Of a stretch of DNA of 64,000 nucleotides, positions 33,712 to 45,690 are shown one piece after another. Positions within the stretch are counted from its first letter, which is position 1. Each line of letters opens with the position of its first letter. The position numbers and the translations under genes are program-made. The stretch is from Crotalaria pallida (Eukaryota > Streptophyta > Magnoliopsida > Fabales > Fabaceae), in the NCBI GenBank assembly GCA_037953625.1, contig CM075653.1, positions 7,564,001 through 7,628,000 of the forward strand, given 5' to 3'. The notes beneath the pieces were generated by a model. It was not told the origin of the DNA and made no database searches. It was given only the letters and a program-made list of their open reading frames with translations.

Positions 33712-35225
33712 TTAGTCACCACAGTCAACAAAGTCATAGTTGACAATAAGATGGCCTTGAGCATTCCCATTCCCATCAGTGTCTAGCTTTTGGAACACAC
33801 CAATGTCCAAGTCCAAGCCTCCATTGCTGCACTGATCAACAATTCTCACGGTTTGCTGATCGTTTGTCCGAGTGTTTGTCACCTAATTTCAACACCCCAT
33901 CAACAAATTAGTCAGTCATTAATGTTATATATGTACTTGCTTCATCAATCAAGAGTAAAAAAATTATTTAGAGAATAATCAAAACAATAAAATTGGAGTA
34001 TGTGTATGTAAGTCCTGCAGGTAGCTCGTGGATCAATTAGTGTTTACTTAATAATATGAGTACTGATATTATGATACAATATTAACATTAACAGTAAAAA
34101 AAAAAAAAACAAAACTGATACATCTCAAAATATCAAATCAAATGTGCATTAAATAAGCCATATATTTAGATTTACAAAAGTATTCATGTTAATCCTTAAC
34201 AAAGACTAAATTAAACCAACTGGCGTAAATAAAATATCAAGGATTGATGTAAATTACTTTTTTAATCTAGAGATGATTATGTAATTTAGATAATATCAAT
34301 CAGTGACTTTAAGATGAATATATACATACAAGATTGGAAATAAAAGAGATAATTTAGTCAATTTTTTCAATAACAAAACTTTGATAATGGCAATATCTAT
34401 AAAGGGGAAAAATAGATGCATTAAAAATACAAATGTAGATTCATGTCATAATTTATGTTGTAGAATTTGTGACCAAATTGTTGACTTTATAATCTCATCT
34501 CATATCATATCATATGAACCACGTTCTTTTCCTGAAATAATTATTTGATTTGGTGTATTAAAAAAACAAAGTCATCAACTAGCAGCTATTGGAGATTTTT
34601 TCTATTGGACAATTTTAGTCTTGAATTGAAGAATAAATATCATCACTAAATAGTTTTTAAAGATTTCCTTTCTATGAGACAAGTTGATTTCTCAATATTT
34701 CTTTTGTGAAATAATTTGATTCCTAAAAGTTTAAAATAAATTAGATGAATCATAAGTAATTCGAATGCACATTTTCTATTCTTACACAATTTGTGCCACT
34801 TCACGTGTCAAAAATGAATAACACATGAAATGACACAAATTGTGAGACAGAAAATATTAACTCAATTTATCGAGAAAAAAAAACATATGAAATATAAAAG
34901 TGGCCTGTTATCCTACATCATGATATCATATATGTCTAATGAGAAAGGATCATGCAATAATACATACCCTGAGGCACTTTCCACAAGCTGCTTGGCCCTG
35001 AGGCCCTTGAGGTCCACAAAAGGCAGTCCAACCATATTTGCTACGCCATGACAAGGGCTTGTCAGCATCCCAAGTAGCACAATATGCACTCACTGCAAGC
35101 AAATCCCAGTTATGCTGCTCAGGTTGGTACAAGTGATAAGTAGCTCTCACATTTGTAGCACTTTGAGCAGAGGCTAAAGCCAGAACACAAAAAACACACA
35201 CCACCAAGAGTGAAATCTTTGCCAT
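33712..35225 (-). CDS. PR4: PR-4 (barwin-domain) pathogenesis-related protein
   Basis: Two exons, 35225-34968 and 33882-33712, with a 1,085-bp GT-AG intron, phase 0; 142 residues. A signal peptide (MAKISLLVVCVFCVLALASA) precedes a complete barwin domain: VRATYHLYQPEQHNWDLL, YGWTAFCGPQGPQGQAACGK, CLRV, VRIVDQCSNGGLDLD, GHLIVNYDFVDCG. Six barwin cysteines are visible. It has no hevein domain and no C-terminal extension, so secretion to the apoplast is likely. Family members have RNase, chitin-related and antifungal activities; the activity of this one is inferred. The GTG upstream at 35249 in the same frame is not a start. A TATAAATA box lies at 35266-35273. Confidence 0.93.
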
Positions 35226-35265
35226 TATATTTTGTTGCTTGCATTTCACTTAATTGAGGTTCTTG

Positions 35266-35273
35266 TATTTATA
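35266..35273 (-). promoter_or_regulatory. TATA box of the PR-4 gene
   Basis: TATAAATA on the minus strand about 40 bp before the ATG, implying a very short 5' UTR. Upstream sequence to 35892 is AT-rich with an ACACGTGG-type G-box-like site at about 35453-35460, a plausible stress-responsive element. Confidence 0.55.
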
Positions 35274-35901
35274 GGGCTTTTATAGATTAAGAAATTATTA
35301 AAATACCCTTACTTTGTTTGAAAAGTTTATACTATAGTATATATATGTGGCAGTTTTTTTTTTCTTTTCCTTCTTTATTTCCTTGGTTACTAGAAAGTAG
35401 AAAATCCAAGCCCAAAGAGATATCCAATGAAGGAAGGTGTTGTCACAAACAGGACACGTGGTTATATAATGTTGATGAATTGTCTTTTCTTTGAAGGAAA
35501 ATTCAAAGTCTTGGAAAATGAAGGAACTATTGAACTAACACATTGTGTAATGTGTATGATCGATGATAGATTGATAGATAAGAAGAAGAAGAAAAAAGAA
35601 AGATGGTTTTAAATACCAAGTACAAACAAGTTTATGAAACTATTTTGAACTTATTTATCAAGTGACAATTTAGTTATAAAGCTAAGTGCCATATCATGAA
35701 TCCATGATCATATGATTATAAGAAAATGTGTATAAGATGGGATAACATATGATAAAATGCCGTTTGTCTCTCTATGTCATGGATTTGCGATTGGTAAAAA
35801 ATTATTAAAGGAGTTATTAGCTGTGACATAAGGTATGATAGAGGAGATGGTAATAATCCCAGCAGAAAAATGCTTCCAAAATTGATATGAATATCATACA
35901 G

Positions 35902-36251
35902 GGGAATGGCTCAAATGCATGGAAATATGAAACATGCATTGGTGCATGTGATAATTTCATTTTTGCTTTTTAAATTTTTTTAATATAGATTTATTCAGAA
36001 TATTTTTTAACACAAGTTTGTATACAGATTTATCAGAATATGTAAATTTTGAATACAGTTTTACTCAGTACAGTTTTTTAAGAAATAAATCCAAATTATA
36101 AAAATCACTTACATATTCTGATAAATCTGTATACGAACTTATGTTAAAAAATATTCTGAATAAATCTATATTAAAAAAAAATAAAAAACAAAAATAAAAT
36201 TTTCACATGCATCGATGCATGTTTCATATTTCCATGCATTTGAGCCATTCC
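35902..36251. mobile_element. Fold-back MULE-like MITE (350 bp)
   Basis: Near-perfect inverted halves: GGAATGGCTCAAATGCATGG at the left and its complement at the right, continuing through ATGAAACATGCA and the ATTTATTCAGAATATTTTTT stretch. Flanks ATCATACAG (35893-35901) and ATCATATAG (36252-36260) are a 9-bp duplication with one mismatch. Confidence 0.8.
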
Positions 36252-36260
36252 ATCATATAG

Positions 36261-36991
36261 TAAAAGGAAAAGTGGAAAAACGTAACAGGAAAAGTGGAAA
36301 AACGTAACAACGACAATATGTGTAGCCTCGAGTACAAATAAAGAATTATTGTGTGGTCTTGAATATATCCACATCATTAGTAATGCTTTTTAAAATTAAT
36401 AATTACAGTTTCATTTGTATGTGCCAAAACTGTAAAGTTTTGTTACATTTAATTTATATTACTTTTATTTAGAATTTAATAATTATAAATTTTTGAATGG
36501 TGGATAATATGCTGACTGTATAGAAAATTATTTACATCGTCGATACATAATTTATTTTCTTTAAAAATTATATGTATTTTTCAGATATTAATATATGTAG
36601 TCAGATAATAATCCTAAATCATATAATAATTTCTGATAAGATGAATTATCCTTAGTTTGTATCAGCAACTGAGATGGGATTATGAAAAGTATTTGGGTTT
36701 GTTTGTTTGTACCCGTAAATTTCGCAACCACACGTGGCTTTTGGACAAAGTTTCAGCAGCCTTGTATCATGTTCATGTTCCTCATGAGTCATGATTTCTT
36801 TCTAGCTCTAGAGTCTAGACATTCTAAGTTCTGGATGCCATAACAGAGCAGGGTAGCGGGAAAGGTCAACACTCACTCAATAGGCAAAGAAAAGTAACGT
36901 CAAGCCAAACCCAACATAGTAGCAGCTCTACACTGCAACCATGCTTCTAGGTCGGTTTTGGGTCCAGTCAAACTTTATATGATACGTGAGA
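36261..36991. other. Intergenic
   Basis: AT-rich. A 20-bp block (AGGAAAAGTGGAAAAACGTA) is repeated in tandem at about 36268-36307. No genes or element ends recognised. Confidence 0.4.
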
Positions 36992-37755
36992 TTATATGCT
37001 CAGTGTTAGATTACAAAAATATCCTCAAATCCCAATTTTAAAAGTGAAATTATCATAATGCCTAATTAAAAAAAATACTAGAATACAAATTCCTTTTTTT
37101 TATCCCCAAACCCCAAAACTCTTTTCACCTTTCTAAATTTATCCATAAACACCAAACCCTTTTTTTCATATATCCACTAAGGTACTTTTTTTTTAAAAAA
37201 AAAAAAAAACTGGACGTACTTTTTCTGATTGTCCAGTGTCGGAAAACCAGTTTCCGACTCGAACCTCTCGGAAATCATTGTTAATTTCTGACCCAAATAT
37301 CTCGGAAAAATAGTAACAAGTGGGCCTTGATCTTATCAAAAAACGTAAACCCTCACTTGTTACTAATTTTCAATAATCTAAGGCATGCAAGCTTCAGGAC
37401 TAACACGCTATGTGGGGAAATACCACAAAGCAGACCTTTCAATATCTTTCTTGTAGTAGCTTATGCCCACAGTTCATGTTTATGTGGCAAACCTTTACAA
37501 CCATGCAAGTGAAAGAAATAGAGGGGAGCATAGGTCAGTGAGAAGCTGACTCAATTCTCAAAAAAGATATGCTCATGTCTTGTGACCATTGTTAAATGAG
37601 CAAAACTTCAGCAAATGTAATGTAAAATTACAACCAACAATGAGTCTAATCCAGAAAATGCCACCAGGTTATGGAATCAATAACAAGAAGCAGAACACAT
37701 CTCGTGTAGAAAATAAAATAAGTATCAACCAACTAGAGTTGAAGAATATTTAAAA

Positions 37756-37929
37756 GGGATTGCTTAACCTCAGCCCTTAGGGCTGAGGATAAGAGGTGAA
37801 AAAGTAGAAAAAATGTCTTGGAAAGCTAACCCACTAACTTTTAAAATCTTAAACATTTATTTTTTCAATGCAAAGATACTTTTTATAGTTTCTTATCCTC
37901 AGTCCTAAGGGCCGAGGTTAAGAAAATCC
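37756..37929. mobile_element. Fold-back MITE nested in the Pack-MULE (174 bp)
   Basis: Inverted ends carry TTAACCTCAGCCCTTAGG and the complementary CCTAAGGGCCGAGGTTAA, and TATTTAAAA is duplicated at both borders (37747-37755, 37930-37938). The 9-bp duplication fits a MULE-mobilised MITE. Confidence 0.8.
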
Positions 37930-38097
37930 TATTTAAAAACAGGCACTAAAACAATGTTGCATTTTGATTCTAATAGCCATTACAAAAATAACACCTAAAA
38001 ACAGAAACTTCAACTAAACCTTATCCCAAAATTTACAACCGTAGACTTAACCGCTAAATAGCCATTCAATAACAACCAAGCACCAAAATGCAACATC

Positions 38098-38570
38098 TAC
38101 TCCTCGTCAGTTAACTCATCCACTTTGATGTTGTTCCTGAACAAAAGATACATGGTTAGAAGACAAAACAATAATCAATCAGATTAAAATAGTATACTTC
38201 TGAAAATGAAAACCATACCCCTTCCTTATCTTCAACAGCACTATAAGCTTCCATAGCCTTCTCATACTCAGCCTTGAGTTCAGCGCAAGGTTTCTTTTCC
38301 TGAACCATCAATGCCATATAAAGCTATTCAATTAAATTAAATCATTAACATTATAAACAAAGAATACACCAGAACCAAATATGATTATTCTTACTTCCTC
38401 GGTCATGGATCTCCATTTCTAACCACCCTCTTTACCAACCTGAAAATATAAGTAACCAAATTAGTCTTGAAATTGATTCACTTTATAAAAATCAAAAGCA
38501 GATACTGAATTAAAAAGTGAGAATTACCTTTTTAACATCCTTAGAATCAGAAAACAACCTCTTCAAGGAG
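38098..38570 (-). pseudogene. Captured HMGB (HMG-box) gene fragment
   Basis: Four minus-strand exon-like blocks with GT-AG borders. Translated in order they read …LFSDSKDVKK (ending about 38528), VGKEGG-stop-KWRSMTEE (about 38440-38397), EKKPCAELKAEYEKAMEAY…KEG (about 38300-38220), and NNIKVDELTDEE-stop (about 38142-38103). The VGK-GG-KW-SM-EEK-P…YEKAM-AY pattern is the second half of a plant HMGB HMG-box followed by an acidic tail. An in-frame stop in the box and the absent N-terminal half make it a pseudogene. It retains introns, so it was copied from genomic DNA and not from mRNA. Confidence 0.75.
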
Positions 38571-39224
38571 AAAAAACGTAAACTCTCACCTCTGTAGCAA
38601 CAAAACAAAAAATGGGGAATTCCGAGAGACAGGTCTCGAAAATTTCCGAGACCCACGAGTCGGAACTGGTTTCCGAGACTAAACAGTCGGAATATATTCG
38701 TTGCACAAATTAAATCCGAATTTAATAACAAATAAACTCACTCCTAACACATAATAACACAAATGCAACTAACCTAAACATGAAAATAACCTACACAATA
38801 ACCTACAAACACTAACCCTAAACAAAACGAAGTGATTAAGAAGAACATTATAAAACCTAAACCCTAAGATCACAAACCAAAAGCACGAACAGGAGAGGAA
38901 CAGCAACGAAGATGAAGAACCCCAAGCACGAACAGTAACACGAAAATGAAGAGGAAAACAAACACAAACACAAACACGAAGGTGGAGATGACAAAAAATG
39001 AAGTTGAGGAGGTTGAAGAGTTGGTATGTGAGAGGAGAAGAAGAGGAACCCTAGAGAGAAGAAGTGGAACCGTAAGAAAGTGAGAGGGAGGGAGAAGAAA
39101 AGATCTTTTTTTGTTTTAAAAACTCTCAGGGGTATTTTTGTCTTTTCAAGAGTAGATTTGGGGTTTGCGGATATAGATGGGGGTTTGTAATCTACAACTC
39201 TTATATGCTTCTAGGTACGTGAGA

Positions 39225-40470
39225 TTAGGGGTGAGCAAGATCAAGCCCAATTTGTGGATATGGTCCGGTCAAACGGTTTTGGATCGAGTCAGATTTATCC
39301 ATTACAAAAGATGATAGACCTGTTTAGAAATAGGGTGGGTTCGGATTTTATGCTAGGTCATCTGGCTCAATCCGTTACGAGTTTCGCTCACATGTAGAAT
39401 TTCTAAACCCAATCCAAATTATTAAAACAAGCACACCTCACATGCGAAAAATCTACCGTTGTCCAGACAATGTTGTTGTCTCTCATGAGCTACCCAACGG
39501 CCTTCGCAATGCGATTTCCCCCCAATCTTCAAGATTTTAACTTGTAATTCGATAGCTTCCTTATTCCTTCAACTCTATAATTGTTTACTTTATGGTTGAT
39601 ATTGGTCAAAAGCTTTTGTTCTTAGATGGCTAATGTTCATAACAAAGAATGAATATAATTTTCTGAATTCTTTTTTTTTTTTTTGCGTGTTACTTATTCT
39701 CTTTTAAGTAAAGATTGAATGTGTTATAATTGCTTAAATCAATTTTTCAATTATTTCCATTATGACTTAAGTTTTTAATCAAACTGAATGTGTTATTATT
39801 ACAAACATTATAAAAAAATGATCTACTATACCAATTTATCTTCAAAATCCTATTTAATTAATTATGTATGCTTATTTAATTTTTTTGTTGCATCTTTGTA
39901 ATCAAGTACTCCCTCTCCTAGAAAGTTCGTAAAACATTATTGAAAAGTCAACAAAAATAATAAGACATGCTTTTAATGTGTTGTCTACCAAATTAACTGA
40001 TTGTAAAACTAACCATTTAAAGCATTCTAAATTGATTACCCAATCATAAATTAGATAATATATTTTTTAATTTTTTAATTCACTATTATAACTTTAATAT
40101 GAGACAATACTTTTTGCTAATTTTTTGGAAGGAGGGGGCATTTAAAAAAAATCTTTTTTGAAGTTAGACAAACATATTTTAAGAATTTTGAGGATAGACA
40201 TACATATCTTGAGTTTAACACATGTTCTTTCTTTTATTTACAAATTTTAGATGTAACAATAAAAAAAACAGAGGAACATCGTCTTTTAAATCCAATTTTT
40301 TATGTTATTCATTCTTGTGTTGGATCAACTCGGACTTGTCCTAATTTAAATTCAACCTTACTTTGTCTCAGTCTAATTAAGAACAAATTTGAGTTCAAAA
40401 ATTAATCCAAACAACATTTAAAAAATGTGTAAAGAACAAACCTAGCTAACACTTCCATACTCACCCCTAT
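39225..40470. mobile_element. Non-autonomous hAT-like element (1.25 kb)
   Basis: Ends TTAGGGGTGAGCAAG and (complement of the right end) ATAGGGGTGAGTATGG resemble hAT inverted repeats. The flanks ACGTGAGA (39217-39224) and ACGAGAGA (40471-40478) are an 8-bp duplication with one mismatch. No transposase. A degenerate Stowaway-like insert probably lies at about 39909-40138 (CTCCCTCTCC … GGAAGGAGGG). Confidence 0.7.
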
Positions 40471-40633
40471 ACGAGAGAACATGAAACAATATCATACGAA
40501 TTAGTTTCTTTTTTAGTGAAATTTGACTCAATTATCTATGATATAAGGTAGAAGAATTTGTGGCAAAATTAAAATATTATACCTATCACCCATCCATGTC
40601 ATATTATCATGAAATTGAAATTGTACATTATTG

Positions 40634-40738
40634 TCCGCGTAAGACAGCCCAGTTGGTGGCTGCAAGGACACTTAGGATTTCCCCCTCCTCAGGTCATGGG
40701 TTCTAGTCCCAGACCTCGCATGTAAAAAAAAAAAAAAA
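40634..40738 (+). mobile_element. Short SINE (105 bp)
   Basis: AGCCCAGTTGGTGGC (A-box-like) and GGTTCTAGTCCC (B-box-like) are followed by a poly-A. A perfect 17-bp duplication GAAATTGTACATTATTG flanks it (40617-40633, 40739-40755). A second copy lies at 32421-32526 on the opposite strand. Confidence 0.9.
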
Positions 40739-40921
40739 GAAATTGTACATTATTGTATTCGCTGTCACAATTAATTCATGAGACTTTCTTAGGTAAATGA
40801 ACATATGATAGATGGCATATTCGAATATTATCATTATATGATGAGTATTTCTCTGGAAATACGATAGATGGCAAAGATCAGAAATTTGTAGTGTCTCTAG
40901 TAAAAGAGTGAGTAAAAGATT

Positions 40922-41403
40922 GATTAAACTGTTACTTTAGTCCATCATTTTGTAAAGAGCTTTTACTTTAGTCAATGATTTTTTAATAATTCTTCTTTAG
41001 TCCCTCACTTTGAAAAAAAACTACTCACGTTAGTCTTGATAACTTTCTCAGTTCATAGACCTAAATTCAAAAGACAAAAATTGGAGGAAGAAGAGGCTAA
41101 GGCAGTGGCCTGCAGTTGCAGCTGCAGATAAGGCAAGTTCTGGCAGCTGCTAAAGCTCTAACAACTGCAGAAAATATAGTAGCTGATGAATCTGTGGCAG
41201 CATCACAACAACTCGACGCCGTATAAGTTATTCAAAGTGAGGGACTAACGTGTGTAAGATGTTAAGGTCTATGAACTGAGAAAGTTATCAGGAACTAACG
41301 TGAGTAACTTTTTTCAAAGTGAGGGACTAAAGAGAAATTATTGAAAAATCAGGGACTAAAATAAAAGTTCCTTACAAAATAGGACTAAAGTTACAGTTTA
41401 TTG
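40922..41403. mobile_element. Fold-back MULE-like element (482 bp)
   Basis: Inverted arms contain TAAACTGTTACTTTAGTCC, TTTAGTCCCTCACTTTG and AACTTTCTCAGTTCATAGACC with complementary copies on the right. A perfect 10-bp duplication GTAAAAGATT flanks it (40912-40921, 41404-41413). The centre has a CAGTTGCAGCTGCAG-type stretch. Non-coding. Confidence 0.85.
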
Positions 41404-41559
41404 GTAAAAGATTTCATTCTGTATAAAATAGCCGTAGTTTGTGTTAATTACTGGACACCGGTTATACAACTCATCATATATCAACTTTAAAACCTATTAA
41501 ATCTACGGATAATATACATGAGTAATCTTTAACAACCATGATTATTACCTAAAAAAAAA

Positions 41560-42068
41560 GCTTATTTATGTTTTTGGTCCCTAAAAGTTCAACGTGTTTT
41601 GGTTTTAGTTCCTATAAGTTATTTTGATCGGGACTGGTCCTTAATTTTTCAAATATTTTGGTTTTGATCCACTCGATTATGAAAAAACTGTTATTTGCTG
41701 ACGTGGCTAGCGGAACACCATATCAGCAGTCACGTGTTGTGAGAAGATGTCAAATAAATGATGTGACATGAATGATATAGATCCATGGACACAAAATGAT
41801 CTCATACGCAAAATGGTCTCATACACAGAATTTTGTGTTTATGGACCTAAATCATCCATTTCACAATACTTATTTGACGCTATTTCACACCACGTAGCTG
41901 TTGGTGTGGGTTTCCGTTAACCACGTCAACAAATAATTGATTTTTTCTAATAGATGAGACCAAAACCAAAATGTTTGAAAAATTAAGGACCAATCACGGC
42001 CAAAATAACTTTTAGGGACTAAAACCAAAACACGTTAAACTTTTAGGAACCAAAATCATAAATAAGCC
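41560..42068. mobile_element. Fold-back MULE-like element (509 bp)
   Basis: The left end GCTTATTTATGTTTTTGGTC and the right end (…ACCAAAATCATAAATAAGCC) are long inverted repeats related to the element at 5170-5932. A run of nine A residues lies on each side (41551-41559, 42069-42077), consistent with a 9-bp duplication of an A-tract. The interior again carries a second inverted pair around the CACGTGTTG/CACGTAG zone. Confidence 0.8.
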
Positions 42069-42091
42069 AAAAAAAAATCATGATTATTGCT

Positions 42092-42402
42092 CCCTCCAAT
42101 TCATAACTCATTCTCCCTCTTTCCCAGTATTTTGGTTTTTTTTAAAAAAAAAACACAAAATTTAATTTTAAATTGAAATAAAAATAATAAATCAAATCTC
42201 TTAAAAATGATATATTATGTTATGATTGAGTAATTAAAGAAAAACACATTAAATTATTAGAAAATAAAATATGTGATTCATTAATAGCGAAACAGAACAA
42301 TTATGCAAATATATACAATTTCTATTTGTAATTAATAAATTAAATTAATTGTTATTTTCTTTGAATTTTTAATTTTTAATTAAGATATTGGGACAAAGGG
42401 AG
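42092..42402. mobile_element. Degenerate Stowaway-like MITE
   Basis: CTCCCTC-type left end (two tandem candidates, 42092 and 42113) and a (…TTGGGACAAAGGGAG) right end at 42402. TA duplications are not preserved, so borders are approximate. Confidence 0.5.
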
Positions 42403-42988
42403 TTTAATTTTAACATTTTTATGTTGTTTTATATGCTATGTTGTTTTAGAAACACAATATTTATTTATATTTTTTAATTATATATTCATTTGTTACATTC
42501 TATTTTTCACCATCAATTTTTTCATTCTCTTGAGTATAGTTTTTACAAATTTATTATCATTCTCTCTTTAATGATTAAATTTGTATATTATAATCAAAAT
42601 TTATCAAATTTATATATCATTAAATTATTCATTAATCTATGTGTATAATCTTAAAAAAAATACTAGTATAACTTATAAAACGCATGAAGTTTTTTTTTTT
42701 TTTCCAACACAAAACCAGTTTCCAGTTTGCACCATGCACAATTGAAATTCATAAATTTTGATTCTTAAAATGAGAGAGTAATAAATTAAAGTGATGATAA
42801 TATAATATATGAATATTTTTCATCTCATTATATGGATAACAAAATCCATGCATACATAGATTTTATTCTGGTCACATGGACTATGATAGAACTATATATC
42901 TGCTTACTCACACGGCCAATTATTGATTACAACTATTACAGTGGCAGAAATTAAGCAGAATATTAATTCATTTGAGTAGCTTAATTAA
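42403..42988. other. 3' flank of the hevein-like PR-4 gene
   Basis: Very AT-rich, non-coding. The gene's 3' UTR must lie in the right-hand part. No other features seen. Confidence 0.4.
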
Positions 42989-45600
42989 TTATTGGTGATG
43001 GGCATCAAGGATTGAAAGTAAAGGGTTGGTAATGAGCTCATTCCCACAATCCACAAACTGATAGTTCACAATGAGATGGCCCTGTTGATATCCTCTGCGA
43101 TCTGTGTCTATTCTGTTAAACACTCCAACGTCCAAATCTAACCCTCCGTTGCTGCATTGATCCACAATTCTCACTGTTTCCTGTGCTCCCGTCCCTGTAT
43201 TTGTCACCTGCATCCATTCAATTCATTTATTTAATTTAATTTCTACATCATCATATTCATTTATCCATCACCATATATATATATATTTATTATTTAGCTA
43301 ACTAACATATTATTGTCATGTCATTGTTTAAGAAAGTCAAAATTGATTTTTTGCAATATGATCCAACATAAAAATTAAATTTTTTCAATTTATTCCTTTG
43401 TACTTTTAGATAAATTAGATTATTCCAAAAATTATAATTTATCTAAAAGTACAAAGGACTAAATTGAAATAATATAATCTAATTTTTATGTTAGACGAAA
43501 TTGCAAAAAAAAAAAAAAAACCAATTTTGACTTTCTTTAACAATGACATGAGAATAATATGTTAGGTATCAAAGTATCATTGGTTCAACATAAAATTGCA
43601 TAGCAATAATCCAAAGGTCTGTTTGGTAAAACTAACTTATAGATGTGATCACTTGTAGCTAATAGCTTTAAGCTTATAGCTGATAGTTGTGAATCTAATA
43701 ACTTATAGTTGTGAGATTATAGTTGGAAACTTATAGCTGCATAGCCAGTTTATTGAATTAGAGTTGTTTGGCAAAACTAGTTGTGCAACTAATTTAAACA
43801 TGTTAAATGATTGAAAAAGGTAAATAATAACATAATTTAGTAAAAAAAAGGTAATTTTGATATATAATTTATTGAAAACTCTTATTATTTTTTTCTCAAA
43901 ACTACCTGATATAGTTTTCTAAAAGCTATAAGCTTCCGTTTTGAAAGCTATAAACTTCTTTTATTTTTTGTTTACCAAACAGCAGCTCTAGTACCTTATT
44001 GACCGGATCCTAAAAGCTACCAAATAAACTATAAACTTGTCTTACCAAATATAGACAAAATTAGGTTGCATACTTAGAAATATTAAGAAATAAATAAAAA
44101 ATCTTATTTATACCCTTCATCTACCTTAGCTTTCAAATGAGTAGTTATCTAAATATGATTATATGTATTAGCATTGTCAGATAAATCATCCAAAACATTT
44201 TACAAAATTTTACATGATCATACAGTATATTCGACAAATATAAATAATAAGGTTGTGAGAATTTTATTATTATAATATATATAAAATTAATCAATTCAAA
44301 TAGTCAGACATATTTGTGAAACATTCACATGAGAATATGCCACTAACAACTACTTCTTTTTATCCTTAATTTCTAAGAGTCATACTGGATCCCGATTAAT
44401 CTTACTTGATTAATCTAACTCAAGTAAGAAAAAACAATTTACGAGAGCAAAATTTTTGTACACTCCTTCATGAATGAAACTCAAGCCCCAAGATTTTAAG
44501 TAATTAAAGTGTATAAAGTTCCTTTCCACATGGAAGAACAACAAGCATTAGGTAAAATTAAACCACACCCTCCGATCTCCATGCTCTAAAATTTTCAACC
44601 AATGATAAGACTACACTAATAAATTTGTTCAACCAAAAGCAACTCCCTTTTTCTTCTATCTATCTAACAATAAAATCAAATAAATAAACAGAAATAAAAA
44701 TTAATACTTGTGAAAAAACTTTCATTTTTTTTACACTGAAAACCACTCCTTCCTTTCTCAAACTATATAAAAGTTCTATCTTGCTCTAAATTTTTTTTTC
44801 CACCAAGGTTATCCTATGGATAGATGAGGCTTATCCCTTTAAGACATAAAGATTATGAGTTTTACTTTTATCAATAAAGTTTTTTTTTTAAGGCAAATGC
44901 TAACAAGTGTCTTTGATACATTTGTTAAGAAGTTAAACATAATAAAAATTTATGAAAAAATATAGTTTTTTTTATTTCCGAGACATGAAAAAATGCATAC
45001 TTGTGATTGTTTTTCCATTATTAGTATCCTTAAGAAGTACATTTAGAACACTTGTTAGCAAGATTTTTTTTTTTAAATACATGACAATAATCAAATCTTT
45101 AATACTGTATCATGTGGAAAGAACTCAACTATTTATTAACGGCAATGACTTTGTCCATAAAAAAAAAAAAAAAAAATAGAAAGAATGATATTTCTTACCC
45201 GCAAGCACTTTCCACAAGAAGCTTGACCATGTTGTCCAACAGGGCCACAAAAAGCTGTCCAACCATATTTGCTACGCCATGAATAAGGCTTCCCACCATC
45301 CCATGTTGAGCAGTAAGCACTCACTGCATACAAGTCCCATCCATGTTGCTCCGGGTTGTAGTAATGATATGTGGCACGTACATTAGATGCACTTTCACCA
45401 CCACTGCTTCCCCAGCAATTGCTTTGGCAGTTCTTTGAAGGAGAGCAGTACTCTTCTGTGTTGCCACAGTACCCATATTGGCTGCAACATAGGTTGTTTG
45501 GGCATGTCTTCCCACCTGCTTGCCTACCACATTGCTCACCAATGGCTGTGACAACTAAGCACAAGAATACCATAAAGCATAGTACCCTACCTCTTGCCAT
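42989..45600 (-). CDS. PR4: Hevein-like PR-4 (chitin-binding plus barwin domains)
   Basis: Two exons, 45600-45199 and 43207-42989, with a 1,991-bp GT-AG intron, phase 0; 206 residues. After a signal peptide ending near TAIG come a hevein domain with all eight cysteines (EQCGRQAGGKTCPNNLCC, SQYGYC, EYCSPSKNCQSNCW), a short SSGGES linker and the full barwin domain (VRATYHYYNPEQHGWDLY, YGWTAFCGPVGQHGQ, VRIVDQCSNGGLDLDVGVF, GHLIVNYQFVDCG). The tail NELITNPLLSILDAHHQ looks like a vacuolar sorting propeptide, as in prohevein. Class members bind chitin and inhibit fungi. The frame extends to 45609 without an ATG, so 45600 is the start. A TATATAAA box lies at 45651-45658. Confidence 0.94.
43302..43565. 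mobile_element. Palindromic MITE in the PR-4 intron (264 bp)
   Basis: Arms of about 120 bp: CTAACATATTATT, CATGTCATTGTTTAAGAAAG and CTTTGTACTTTTAGATAAAT each recur as reverse complements. The superfamily is not clear because the duplication is ambiguous. Confidence 0.75.
43617..44057. mobile_element. Possible Tourist/hAT-type MITE in the PR-4 intron
   Basis: The left end GGTCTGTTTGGTAAAAC and the right end (…CTTACCAAATATAGAC) are imperfect inverted repeats of the 'GTCTGTTTGG' type, with TAGCT/AGCTA-rich subterminal sequence. Target duplication is not convincing. Confidence 0.45.
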
Positions 45601-45650
45601 GTTTTCCAACCTTGACAGTTTCCTCCTTTACATATGATAGACCATTTCCA

Positions 45651-45658
45651 TTTATATA
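45651..45658 (-). promoter_or_regulatory. TATA box of the hevein-like PR-4 gene
   Basis: TATATAAA on the minus strand 51 bp before the ATG. A fold-back element (45691-46070) lies only about 30 bp further upstream, so the native proximal promoter has been displaced. Confidence 0.6.
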
Positions 45659-45690
45659 GACTAAGTCTTTTTGATGTGTACTTTAGAACA

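Larger units (their letters stand above)
37001..39200 (-). mobile_element. Pack-MULE carrying HMGB gene fragments (2.2 kb)
   Basis: Terminal inverted repeats GTGTTAGATTACAAA (left) and TTTGTAATCTACAAC (right), with a perfect 9-bp duplication TTATATGCT on both sides (36992-37000, 39201-39209), identify a Mutator-like element. No transposase is present; instead minus-strand exons of an HMG-box gene lie inside. It also holds a self-complementary zone with TCTCGGAAA/TTTCCGAGA-type blocks near 37250-37310 and 38620-38700, and a nested 174-bp MITE at 37756-37929. Confidence 0.8.
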
